Positions 43,293 to 51,420 of a DNA stretch of 60,088 bases are shown here, piece by piece. Location: positions 1-60,088 of the forward strand of contig JAHHUD010000001.1 of assembly GCA_020024185.1 (NCBI GenBank), given 5' to 3'. The stretch is from Oscillospiraceae bacterium (GTDB lineage Bacteria > Bacillota > Clostridia > Oscillospirales > Ruminococcaceae). The notes under the pieces are model-generated. The model did no database searches and was not told where the DNA came from. It saw only the letters and a list, made by a program, of their open reading frames with translations. A program made the position numbers and the translations under genes. How positions within the stretch are numbered: the first letter of the stretch is position 1; every line of letters starts with the position of its first letter.

Positions 43293-44297
43293 TTATTCTT
43301 CATCTCCATCCACTATTGAATTTGCAATAATTTGTGAGATATCGTTTTCGGCGTATATTTTTGCCTGTCTTATTGCATTTTTAAATGCTTTTGCGTTGCT
43401 GGAGCCATGAGCTTTAATAACTCCTTTTGAAACACCAAGAATAGGTGCACCGCCATATTCTGTATAGTCCATTTTAGCTTTAAACTTTTTAAGCTGGTCT
43501 TTTATCAAAAGAGCGGCAATTTTTGTTTTAAGGTTTGTCATAAACATACCTTTCATCTCTTTTGTTATAAATGAGGCAACACCTTCACTTACTTTAAGAG
43601 CAATATTACCGGAAAAACCGTCTGCAACAACAACATCGGCAGTGTCATTTAAAACATATCTGCCCTCTATATTTCCAATAAAGTTTATATTTTTATTTGC
43701 TTTCATCAGCTTATGAGCTTCAATATGAATTTCTGTGCCTTTTGTTTCTTCTGCACCGTTATTTAAAAGTGCAACACGAGGATTTTTTCTGTTTGCAACT
43801 TTTTCCATATAAACACTGCCCATAACAGCAAACTGATTTAACATATTTGGTCTTACTTCGCTATTTGCACCACAGTCTATAAGCATAAACCCATTTGGAT
43901 TTTCACAAGGCATAACTGTTGCAAGTGTTGCTCTTTTTACACCTTTAATTCTCTTTACGATAAATGTTGCACCCATCAAAAGCGCCCCTGTACTTCCGGC
44001 AGACACAACAGCGTCACCCAAACCGTCTGCCAAGGCTTTAAGTGCAATATGCAAAGAAGTATCTTTACGTTTTTTTACAACGTCCATTGGTTCTTCTTCC
44101 ATGCCAAAAACGCTGTCTGCCTGCAAAAATTCCATACCGTCAGTAGAAATATTGTTTTCTTTACAAACTTGTTCCATTTTTTTCACATCGCCAACAGCCA
44201 AAATTTCTATTCCGTATTCTTTTATTGCTTCAGCTGCACCTTGAAGTGGTGCTAATGGAGCATGGTCTCCGCCAAACGCGTCTATAATAATTTTCAT
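43293..44297 (-). CDS. plsX: Phosphate acyltransferase PlsX
   Basis: Makes acyl-phosphate from acyl-ACP; PlsY (also in this window) uses the product. It starts with IIIDAFGGDHAP, and SAGSTGALL near 100 and the GFSGNIALK segment near 225 are family landmarks. It has 334 residues. It is the first gene of the long rnc-smc-ftsY unit. AAAGGAGG precedes the ATG. The 287-base gap upstream contains a promoter candidate with a palindrome on its -10 and a leader hairpin. FapR, the usual regulator of plsX in Bacillus, is not encoded here. Confidence 0.96.
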   Translation of the reverse strand: MKIIIDAFGGDHAPLAPLQGAAEAIKEYGIEILAVGDVKKMEQVCKENNISTDGMEFLQADSVFGMEEEPMDVVKKRKDTSLHIALKALADGLGDAVVSAGSTGALLMGATFIVKRIKGVKRATLATVMPCENPNGFMLIDCGANSEVRPNMLNQFAVMGSVYMEKVANRKNPRVALLNNGAEETKGTEIHIEAHKLMKANKNINFIGNIEGRYVLNDTADVVVADGFSGNIALKVSEGVASFITKEMKGMFMTNLKTKIAALLIKDQLKKFKAKMDYTEYGGAPILGVSKGVIKAHGSSNAKAFKNAIRQAKIYAENDISQIIANSIVDGDEE

Positions 44298-44364
44298 AAT
44301 TTGTTATCCTCCTTTACTAAAGGATTATGTATATTAATTTTATTTCGGTAACTTTTACCTCATT

Positions 44365-44406
44365 TACTGCAATACTGATAGTCGTTTTATGTTTTATATT
44401 GCAGTA
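44365..44406 (-). other. Inverted repeat in the plsX leader
   Basis: TACTGCAATA (44365-44374) and TATTGCAGTA (44397-44406) are perfect 10-bp complements separated by 22 bases. In the plsX transcript they could form a stem-loop about 70 bases upstream of the start codon. There is no T-run, so it is not an intrinsic terminator. It may be an RNA control element or a binding site for a dimeric protein. Confidence 0.45.
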
Positions 44407-44444
44407 TAGACAAAATTGTGTAATTTTTGTTCGTAATATTACTA

Positions 44445-44473
44445 ATAGTATTAAATCAGCATTTTATTTGCAA
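44445..44473 (-). promoter_or_regulatory. Candidate plsX promoter with overlapping palindrome
   Basis: -35 TTGCAA (44468-44473), 17 bases, -10 TACTAT (44445-44450). The -10 is part of TACT-ATT-AGTA, an inverted repeat placed where a FapR-like repressor would block transcription. The match to the known FapR site is partial. Confidence 0.4.
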
Positions 44474-44584
44474 TAGTTTCATTTATAATAATCTTCATAA
44501 ATATTACTGCTCTTTTTACATATTTTATTATACATTGTTTTGTGCTGTAATCTCTATATTTTTATAAACTAAAACATTTCGCCA

Positions 44585-45877
44585 TTAAATTTTGATTTTT
44601 TCAATAGAAGCTTTGCCACGTTGTGCAAAAGCCATATATCTTTCTCTTTTATCTCTTATATGAGTTTCCAAAGAAGGCAATATACCCATATTAGAACCCA
44701 TAGGTTGAAAATCTTTATTTTCTGTTGTGATGTATTGTAATAAAGCCCCAACCATTGTTGTATTATCCGGTATCTGTGGTTCTTTTTCAGTAATATGACA
44801 GTATACAAAATATGCAGCAAGCAAGCCACACATAGCACTTTCTGTATAACCTTCCATACCTGTTATCTGCCCTGCAAAGTATACGTTTGGGTATTCTTTA
44901 AGATTAAGTGTTTTATTTAAAACTTTTGGTGAGTTGATAAAGCTGTTTCTGTGCATTACTCCGTATCTTACAAACTCTGCATTTTCAAGACCTGGTATCA
45001 TACTGAAAACTCTTTTTTGCTCTCCAAATTTTAAGTTTGTCTGAAATCCAACTATATTATACATAGTTTTTTCTGCATCTTCACAACGCAGTTGAACATT
45101 TGCCCATGGTCTTCTGTCTGTTCTTGGGTCTTTAAGTCCAACCGGTCTCATTGGTCCAAAACGCATTGTGTCTGGCCCTCGTTGAGCCATAACTTCAATT
45201 GGCATACAACCTTCATAAACTGTAAGATTTTGGTCAAAGCTTTTAAGTGGTGCTCTTTCAGCTGTTGAAAGTGCTTGATAAAAAGCTTCATATTCTTCTT
45301 TGTTAAAAGGACAGTTTAGATAATCGTCATCGCCTTTATCATATCGGCTTTGAGCAAAAACTTTGTCCATATCAATTGTATTTGCCATAACAATAGGAGC
45401 AGCAGCATCATAAAAGGACATACCGTCTCCACACATTGATTTAATATTTTCATAAAGAGTTCCACTTGTAAGTGGGCCTGTTGCAACTATTGTTATTTCG
45501 TCTGTATTTATATGTGTAACTTCACCATAAACGAGTTCAATATTCTCGTGTGATTTAATTTTATCAGTTATATATTGACTAAATAAATCTCTGTCAACTG
45601 CAAGAGCCCCACCAGCCGGAACACTGCATTTATATCCTGCCTCCAAAACCAAAGAGCCAAAATGCTTCATTTCATATTTTAGCATACCTTGGCTTGAATC
45701 CTCTCTCATTGATTTAAGTGAGTTTGAGCAAACAAGTTCTGCAAAATTTTGTGATTTATGAGCATCTGAGTATTTTTCTGGTTTTTGCTCAAAAAGCTTA
45801 ACTTTAATTCCTTTATTCGCCAGAAAGTAAGCCGCCTCGCAACCTGCAAGACCTGCACCTAAAATATTAACCTTCAT
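44585..45877 (-). CDS. trmFO: Methylenetetrahydrofolate-tRNA-(uracil-5-)-methyltransferase
   Basis: Folate- and FAD-dependent enzyme that forms ribothymidine 54 in tRNA. The N-terminal dinucleotide fold is GAGLAGCEAAYFLA (7-20). YTESAMCGLLAA near 375 and the CNSLKS segment near 50 are TrmFO signatures. It has 430 residues. The ATG overlaps the end of topA by 11 bases, an arrangement common in Firmicutes. No terminator is evident after it, so transcripts may continue towards plsX. Confidence 0.96.
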   Translation of the reverse strand: MKVNILGAGLAGCEAAYFLANKGIKVKLFEQKPEKYSDAHKSQNFAELVCSNSLKSMREDSSQGMLKYEMKHFGSLVLEAGYKCSVPAGGALAVDRDLFSQYITDKIKSHENIELVYGEVTHINTDEITIVATGPLTSGTLYENIKSMCGDGMSFYDAAAPIVMANTIDMDKVFAQSRYDKGDDDYLNCPFNKEEYEAFYQALSTAERAPLKSFDQNLTVYEGCMPIEVMAQRGPDTMRFGPMRPVGLKDPRTDRRPWANVQLRCEDAEKTMYNIVGFQTNLKFGEQKRVFSMIPGLENAEFVRYGVMHRNSFINSPKVLNKTLNLKEYPNVYFAGQITGMEGYTESAMCGLLAAYFVYCHITEKEPQIPDNTTMVGALLQYITTENKDFQPMGSNMGILPSLETHIRDKRERYMAFAQRGKASIEKIKI

Positions 45878-47978
45878 TTTCTTCTTTCACCTTTTTAGAT
45901 TTTCTTGTAGCTGTTGGTGTATATTCTGAACAATCTTCATTTATACAGTGTGGTTTTGCAGCTTTTGCTGACTTTTTAAATAGTGTTTTTCCACAAGTTG
46001 GACATACTTTATCAGTTGGTTCTTCCCAAGTCATAAATTTACAGTTTTCGCTGTCAGAACACGCATAGAATGTTCTGCCTCTTTTACTTGTAAGCACAAG
46101 CATAGGTTTTGAACATTTTGGACAAGCGCCTTTTGCTGTTTTTACAATTCTTTTTGTATTTTTACATTCTGGGAATCCACTGCAAGCAAGAAATTTTCCA
46201 AATTTGCCTGTTTTGATAACCATATGTTTTCCACATACTTCACAAATTTCGTCTGTAACTTCATCAGGCACTTTGATTTTCTTGCCTTCCATATTTTCCT
46301 GTGCTGTCTCAAGGTCTTTTGAAAATCTTGAATAAAACTCATTAAGAACTTCTGTCCATTCTTTTTTGCCTTCTTCAATTTCATCAAGGCTATTTTCCAT
46401 TTCAGCTGAGAATTTTACATTTACAATATCTTTAAACTGGTCTTCAAGCAAATCATTTATTGTTATACCAAGTGCTGTTGGAACAAGTTTTTTTGCCTCT
46501 CTTTCAACATATCCTTTATCTGTGATTGTATATATGATAGGAGCATAAGTTGATGGACGTCCAATTCCGTTTTCTTCCAAAGCTTTAATCAAAGTTGCTT
46601 CTGTATATTCACTTGGTGGCTGGGTAAATTTCTGCTCTGCCTCTATGTCTTTAAGCTTTAATTTTGTATCTTCCTGAAGTGGTGGAAGTGCTGTTTCCTT
46701 TTCTTTTTTCTCATCTGTCTGTTCTTCATAAAGAGCAGTAAACCCGTCAAAAACAACTGTATAACCACTTGCTTTATAAATATGACTGCCACATGATATG
46801 TCAACACTTATAGTTTCTTGTAAACAATCTGCCATTTGGCTTGCGATAAATCGTTCCCATATAAGTTTATAAAGTTTTGCAACATCACCTGAAATTGAAC
46901 CATATGCAATTTCCGGGGTAATGTTTATATTTGTTGGTCTGATAGCTTCGTGAGCGTCTTGTGCATTATTTTTCTGTTTATATGTGCGTTTATAGTTTGG
47001 TACATATTCATCGCCAAATTTGCCTTTTATAAAGTCTTTTGCCGCAAAAACAGCTTCATCGCTAACACGCAAAGAGTCTGTTCTCATATAAGTGATAAGA
47101 CCAAGTTGTCCATATCCTGCAATCTCCACACCTTCATACAATGTTTGTGCTGCACGCATTGTACGAAGTGATGTAAAACCAAGACGTCTTGATGCTTCTT
47201 GTTGAAGTGATGATGTAATAAACGGAGGAGCAGGAATACGTTTTCTTTCACCTTTTGTAATCTTTTTAATTTCAAAAGGTTTATCTAAACAGTCTGCTTT
47301 TATTTTTTCTGCCTGCTGTTGATTTTCAACAGTTATTTTTTCTCCACTTGTAGAATGATATCTTGCTTTAAATTTCTTTGCTCCAACACCAAGAGTTGCG
47401 TCTATATTCCAATATTCTTGAGGTATAAATCTTTCAACTTCTCTGTGGCGGTCAACAATAAGTTTTACTGCAACAGACTGAACTCTACCGGCAGATAAAC
47501 CACCTTTTATCTTTTCCCAAAGGAATGGTGATAATTTATACCCCACAATTCTATCCAAAATTCTTCTTGCTTGCTGCGCATTTATAAGGTCTGTATCAAT
47601 AGTACGTTTATTGTTCATACCTTCTGTTATACCTTTTTTGGTAATTTCGCCAAAAGTAACACGATTTTGCTGTGTTGTATCCAATTTCAAAATATGAGCC
47701 AGATGCCATGAGATTGCTTCACCCTCACGGTCCGGGTCAGTTGCCAGATAAACCATATCACTTTCACTTGCAAGTGTTTTAAGCTCTTTTATAAGCTTTG
47801 TTTTACCTGGTATATTTATATATCTTGGTTTAAAATTATTTTCAATATCAACCCCCATTTGTCCTTTTGGAAGGTCTCTGATATGCCCCATAGAAGCTAT
47901 AACATTATAGTCTTCACCAAGATATTTTTTTATTGTTTTCGCCTTAGCTGGGGACTCCACAATAACAAGTTTTGACAT
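45867..47978 (-). CDS. topA: DNA topoisomerase I
   Basis: Type IA topoisomerase that relaxes negative supercoils. The Toprim domain starts with IVESPAKAKTIKKYLG. The catalytic tyrosine is in GLITYMRTDS (near 300). The C-terminal part holds Cys4 zinc ribbons (CEVCGKH, CPKCSKP, CPTCGKT with partner cysteines), and the last one ends in a lysine-rich tail. It has 703 residues. AAGGAG precedes the ATG. It follows dprA by 29 bases and is coupled to trmFO. Confidence 0.97.
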   Translation of the reverse strand: MSKLVIVESPAKAKTIKKYLGEDYNVIASMGHIRDLPKGQMGVDIENNFKPRYINIPGKTKLIKELKTLASESDMVYLATDPDREGEAISWHLAHILKLDTTQQNRVTFGEITKKGITEGMNNKRTIDTDLINAQQARRILDRIVGYKLSPFLWEKIKGGLSAGRVQSVAVKLIVDRHREVERFIPQEYWNIDATLGVGAKKFKARYHSTSGEKITVENQQQAEKIKADCLDKPFEIKKITKGERKRIPAPPFITSSLQQEASRRLGFTSLRTMRAAQTLYEGVEIAGYGQLGLITYMRTDSLRVSDEAVFAAKDFIKGKFGDEYVPNYKRTYKQKNNAQDAHEAIRPTNINITPEIAYGSISGDVAKLYKLIWERFIASQMADCLQETISVDISCGSHIYKASGYTVVFDGFTALYEEQTDEKKEKETALPPLQEDTKLKLKDIEAEQKFTQPPSEYTEATLIKALEENGIGRPSTYAPIIYTITDKGYVEREAKKLVPTALGITINDLLEDQFKDIVNVKFSAEMENSLDEIEEGKKEWTEVLNEFYSRFSKDLETAQENMEGKKIKVPDEVTDEICEVCGKHMVIKTGKFGKFLACSGFPECKNTKRIVKTAKGACPKCSKPMLVLTSKRGRTFYACSDSENCKFMTWEEPTDKVCPTCGKTLFKKSAKAAKPHCINEDCSEYTPTATRKSKKVKEENEG

Positions 47979-48007
47979 TTTGTACTCCTTGATTATAATG
48001 TTTTAAT

Positions 48008-49081
48008 TTACTTTTTGCAGTATACGCCTGATGATTTGGAAACAATAACTCCGTCAAGTTCCATTTTTGTAAGCAATGCTTTGATTTGTACTATTGGCAA
48101 TTTTGTAACTTCAAATATTTGCTGAGTGCTTTTTGTCTGTCTTCCAAGTGCATCATATATTTTCTGCTCTGGTTGTGTAAGGTTTAATTTTTTTGATTTT
48201 TGTTTTTTCTCTTCTTTAACCTTTATGCCTAAAAAATCCAATACATTTTCTGCTTTTATAAGTGGTATAGCGCCAAGCTGTATAAGTGTATTTGTCCCGT
48301 CATAAAGTGGGTTTGTTATATTTCCCGGCACTGCAAAAAGTTGCTTTGAATATTCCTCTGCTCTTTTTGCTGTTGATAATGAGCCACTTCTTTCTTTTGC
48401 TTGTATAACACATAGAGCTTTGCTTGTTGCAGCAATAAGACGGTTTCTTTCAAGAAACACAGCTTTATATCCATCAGAACCTGTTGGGTATTCTGAAACA
48501 ACACAGCCTTTTTCACAAATTTCCTTTTGAAGATTTCTGTGCATTGCAGGATAGCATTTATCCAAACTTGTACCGATAAATGCAACTGTTTTACCATTTG
48601 AACTAAGTGCTGAAGTATGAGCTTGCCCATCTAACCCTTGAGCTAATCCACTTATTATTGTAACACCATTTTGTGATAAAGTGCTACAAATATCTCCACA
48701 TATTTTTAATCCGTCACGGTCTGGGTTTCTAGCCCCTATTACACCAACGGTATATTCTCCACTTAGTAAAGAAATATCACCTTTGTAAAATAAAACCACA
48801 GGTGAAGACGGAATATTTTTAAAACATTCAGGATATTCTTCATCAGTATAGTTTATTGACATTATGTTATTTATATTGTGTATGCGCTGTATATCTATTG
48901 CAGTGTCAATTGAAACAGTCAATGCTCTTTCCATCTGTTTAACAGTGAAAAAATCATACTCTATCCAAGAGCGTCGTTTTTCATAAAGCTCTTTTGGAGT
49001 AATATTTCCAAGCACAATTTCTCTGCCGTTTGCTGCGTTTGCTCCTATAACAAGGGCAAGCCATATATTATACAAATCCAC
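48008..49081 (-). CDS. dprA: DNA-processing protein DprA
   Basis: Loads RecA onto incoming single-stranded DNA during transformation. A helical N-terminal part precedes the Rossmann-like DNA-binding core with VGARNPD near 125 and ISGLAQGLDGQAH near 155, followed by FIGTSLDKCYP and the GSLSTA segment. A C-terminal winged-helix domain covers about 295-357. I start it at the GTG at 49081, with AGGAG 7 bases upstream; the longer frame to 49105 overlaps the previous gene. Corrected length is 357 residues. No other competence gene is confidently present in this window. Confidence 0.92.
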   Translation of the reverse strand: MDLYNIWLALVIGANAANGREIVLGNITPKELYEKRRSWIEYDFFTVKQMERALTVSIDTAIDIQRIHNINNIMSINYTDEEYPECFKNIPSSPVVLFYKGDISLLSGEYTVGVIGARNPDRDGLKICGDICSTLSQNGVTIISGLAQGLDGQAHTSALSSNGKTVAFIGTSLDKCYPAMHRNLQKEICEKGCVVSEYPTGSDGYKAVFLERNRLIAATSKALCVIQAKERSGSLSTAKRAEEYSKQLFAVPGNITNPLYDGTNTLIQLGAIPLIKAENVLDFLGIKVKEEKKQKSKKLNLTQPEQKIYDALGRQTKSTQQIFEVTKLPIVQIKALLTKMELDGVIVSKSSGVYCKK

Positions 49082-49083
49082 AG

Positions 49084-49854
49084 TTATTCTCCTCTTAGCT
49101 CCCACATCATAACACCAGCGCTTACTGCTGCGTTTAAACTTTCAATCTGTTCTGACATTGGAATTTTAACTTTATATCGAGATGCTTTGATTGTATCTTT
49201 TGAAAGCCCGTTTCCTTCATTTCCGATAAGAATTGCAACCGGAAGATTTATTTTTTCACTGCCAAGTTCTTCGCTGTTTTCAAGACAAGTTGCAACTGTT
49301 GAAAAGCCTTGTTTAGATAAATCTTCCACAAGTTGCGGAATATCTTTAACTTTGTACACATTGAGTTTAACGCTGGCTGTCATACTACTGCGTAAAACTT
49401 TTGGAGAATAAATATCTGCGCATTTAAAGCTTGTAACAATGTTATCATAGCCAAAAGCCAATGCTGTACGCATTATAGCGCCCATATTTCCCGGGTCTTG
49501 TATATCTTCTAAAACAATAAGTTTTTTTGCAGAAAATATTTTATTTATATCCGGTTTTTTCATTTTAAAAATGCCAAAAACACCTTGACTTGTCTTATCT
49601 TCACTAAGTTTTTGATTTACTGTATCTGTAATTATGTAAACGGGTTGATTTACAAGTTGTTTTTCATATATATCATACTCGTCCTGCATAAAAAATAAAC
49701 TTTCTGCAACAAAGCCTGCATTTAAAATATCCATTACAACCTTTGGTGTTGACGCAAAAAACAAACCTAATTCTGCTCTAAATTTTGCGTCTTTTGACAG
49801 TTTAACTGCATTTTTTATTTTTGGATTATCTTTACTTTGAATAACATTTATCAT
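49084..49854 (-). CDS. SpoU/TrmH-family RNA 2'-O-methyltransferase
   Basis: SAM-dependent methyltransferase with the trefoil-knot fold. The N-terminal substrate-binding domain covers about 1-95. The three SpoU motifs are visible: EDIQDPGNMGAIMRTALAFG near 113, ILIGNEGNGL near 210 and IPMSEQIESLNAAVSAGVMMWE at the end. The start at 49854 has GAGG 8 bases upstream (256 residues). Target RNA is not deducible; 23S rRNA ribose methylation is most likely from relatives encoded near rplT and pheS. First gene of the dprA-topA-trmFO unit. Confidence 0.9.
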   Translation of the reverse strand: MINVIQSKDNPKIKNAVKLSKDAKFRAELGLFFASTPKVVMDILNAGFVAESLFFMQDEYDIYEKQLVNQPVYIITDTVNQKLSEDKTSQGVFGIFKMKKPDINKIFSAKKLIVLEDIQDPGNMGAIMRTALAFGYDNIVTSFKCADIYSPKVLRSSMTASVKLNVYKVKDIPQLVEDLSKQGFSTVATCLENSEELGSEKINLPVAILIGNEGNGLSKDTIKASRYKVKIPMSEQIESLNAAVSAGVMMWELRGE

Positions 49855-49967
49855 AAAAGATACCTCTTTTTCCATATATATAATGTATTTAAAAACACTT
49901 TTTTATGCTGATATTAGGCATAAAAAACCATAAAATCAGCATTTTTAACTATCTTTAAATACAAAGA

Positions 49968-49998
49968 TACGCCCTAACGCAAAAGGCGCTAAGGCGTA
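49968..49998 (-). terminator. Probable terminator after rplT
   Basis: A 12-bp stem with two G-U pairs in RNA (49968-49979 with 49987-49998) and a 7-nt loop, then TCTTTGTATTT on the minus strand. It lies about 10 bases past rplT. The T-run is interrupted, so it may be leaky into the SpoU-dprA unit. Confidence 0.65.
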
Positions 49999-50008
49999 GT
50001 AATTTTTA

Positions 50009-50362
50009 TTAAAGAGCTTTTTTTGCAGCTTCAACAAGGCTTGCAAATGCAGCAGCATCATTGATTGCCAATTCAGAAAGCATTTTTCTGTTGAGTGTGA
50101 TACCTGCTTTTTTGAGGCCGTTCATAAATGTAGAGTAGTTCATATCGTGCATTTTAACAGCAGCAGAAATTCTTGTAATCCAAAGACGACGGAAATCTCT
50201 CTTTTTCTGTTTTCTACCAATGAAAGCGTAGTTACCGCTCTTCATAACTTGCTGTTTAGCCATTTTGAAGTGTTTGGATTTTGAACCCCAGTAACCTTTT
50301 GCCATTTTAAGTGTTTTGTTTCTTCTTTTGCGAGTCATCATCGCGCCTTTAATACGAGCCAT
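50009..50362 (-). CDS. rplT: 50S ribosomal protein L20
   Basis: Assembly-critical 23S rRNA-binding protein of 117 residues (ARIKGAMMTRKRRNKTLK at the start, RDFRRLWITRISAA in the middle). In Bacillus it represses its own operon by binding the leader RNA, and an equivalent leader precedes infC here. Last gene of infC-rpmI-rplT. Confidence 0.98.
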   Translation of the reverse strand: MARIKGAMMTRKRRNKTLKMAKGYWGSKSKHFKMAKQQVMKSGNYAFIGRKQKKRDFRRLWITRISAAVKMHDMNYSTFMNGLKKAGITLNRKMLSELAINDAAAFASLVEAAKKAL

Positions 50363-50413
50363 TTATATAATCTCCTTTAATCTATCAATAAATCTTAAGT
50401 GTTTGCAAATAAA

Positions 50414-50617
50414 TTACATGTATGGAAGCAATTTTTTGATAACTGCTGCATTTGTTTTATCTGCGTAGCCACCTTTTCTGAGGTTTCTTTTTCTTTTTGT
50501 TGACATTTTAGTTAAGATATGGCTTCTAAAAGCTTTACCTCTTTTGAGTTTGCCAGTTTTTGTCATTTTAAATCTTTTTTTAGCACCTGTGTGTGTTTTG
50601 ATTTTGTACTTTTTCAT
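50414..50617 (-). CDS. rpmI: 50S ribosomal protein L35
   Basis: 67-residue basic protein; KIKTHTGAKKRFKMTKTGKLKRGKAF is diagnostic of L35. TAGGAGGAA lies before the ATG. It sits between infC (20 bases) and rplT (51 bases), the universal Firmicute order. Confidence 0.98.
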   Translation of the reverse strand: MKKYKIKTHTGAKKRFKMTKTGKLKRGKAFRSHILTKMSTKRKRNLRKGGYADKTNAAVIKKLLPYM

Positions 50618-50637
50618 GGAAAAAATTCCTCCTAATA

Positions 50638-51156
50638 TTATTTATTATTTACTGGAGCAAGAAACATCATCATGCTTCTGCCTTCAAGTTTCGCTGGTTT
50701 TTCTATTGTGCCACCGACAACAGCTTCACCAAAACGTTGCATAACATCAAGGCCAAGCTTTGAGTGTGCCATTTCTCTACCACGGAAACGAATTGAAACT
50801 TTAACTTTATCACCGTTTTTAAGGAACTTGTTTGCCTGATTTACTTTTGTGTTGAAGTCGTTTGTATCAATGTTGATAGAAAGACGAACTTCTTTTATAT
50901 CAACAACTTTTTGGTTCTTTTTATTTTCTTTTTCCTTTTTCTGTTGTTCAAAACGATATTTACCGTAATCCATAATACGACAAACTGGTGGAACAGCTGT
51001 TGGGGCAATCTTAACAAGGTCAAGATTTTCATCTTCTGCCATTTTGAGAGCCTTGTCTGGGCTCATAACGCCAAGCTGGCTTCCGTCTGCACCGATAACT
51101 CTGATTTCCTTATCACGAATTTCTTCGTTGATTTCAAGTTCTTTTTTTGTACTAAT
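50638..51156 (-). CDS. infC: Translation initiation factor IF-3, starting at AUU
   Basis: IF-3 binds the 30S subunit and rejects wrong start codons. The N-terminal domain (IRDKEIRVIGADGSQLGVM), a lysine-rich linker and the C-terminal domain (RFRGREMAHSKLG) are all present. No ATG or GTG lies at the right place. GGAGG is followed at 9 bases by ATT (51156), which gives 172 residues in register with known IF-3. The only longer frame uses a TTG ahead of the Shine-Dalgarno site. infC genes in other bacteria use AUU or AUA for autoregulation, so AUU is expected; ATC at 51159 is the alternative. Confidence 0.93.
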   Translation of the reverse strand: MSTKKELEINEEIRDKEIRVIGADGSQLGVMSPDKALKMAEDENLDLVKIAPTAVPPVCRIMDYGKYRFEQQKKEKENKKNQKVVDIKEVRLSINIDTNDFNTKVNQANKFLKNGDKVKVSIRFRGREMAHSKLGLDVMQRFGEAVVGGTIEKPAKLEGRSMMMFLAPVNNK

Positions 51157-51182
51157 GATAAAGCACCTCCAATTATAATTTT

Positions 51183-51325
51183 GCAAAAAACAAAAGCGCG
51201 TATATGGTATACGCGCTCTAAAATAAACCGAATTTTATCCCTATAAAAAAGGGCATTCTCTTTATTAACCCGACCACATTTTGCGATACAAGGTGAGCAC
51301 GATACTACGTGTCTGCTTTATTGCT
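51183..51325 (-). promoter_or_regulatory. infC-rpmI-rplT leader with attenuator terminator (L20-type leader)
   Basis: Between the promoter and infC lies a 140-base leader ending in a perfect terminator: AGCGCGTATA (51195-51204) pairs with TATACGCGCT (51208-51217), 3-nt loop, then TTTGTTTTTTG. Upstream segments (about 51240-51310) can pair with each other. This is the layout of the Firmicute L20 leader, where L20 binding favours termination. Assignment rests on position and terminator, not on a covariance match. Confidence 0.78.
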
Positions 51326-51331
51326 TTAAAT

Positions 51332-51360
51332 ATTATACATATAAAAGCTGATTTTGTCAA
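51332..51360 (-). promoter_or_regulatory. Promoter of the infC operon
   Basis: Perfect consensus: -35 TTGACA (51355-51360), 17 bases, -10 TATAAT (51332-51337). It lies in the 3' flank of addA. Confidence 0.9.
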
Positions 51361-51375
51361 CAAAAATTGCTATTT

Positions 51376-51420
51376 TATAAGATTTTCTATATTATTTTAC
51401 TTTTTGTCTAAAATCTTATA
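51376..51420 (-). repeat. Inverted repeat spanning the addA stop codon
   Basis: TATAAGATTTT (51376-51386) and AAAATCTTATA (51410-51420) are perfect 11-bp complements with 23 bases between. The right arm contains the end of addA, including its stop. No T-run follows, so it is at best a weak terminator. It may protect the mRNA 3' end. Confidence 0.45.

Noticed and set aside
49905..49942. Inverted repeat ATGCTGAT/ATCAGCAT upstream of the SpoU methyltransferase gene
   Set aside because: Only 8 bp with a 22-base loop and no T-run on the transcribed strand. It is probably chance, or a minor leader structure.
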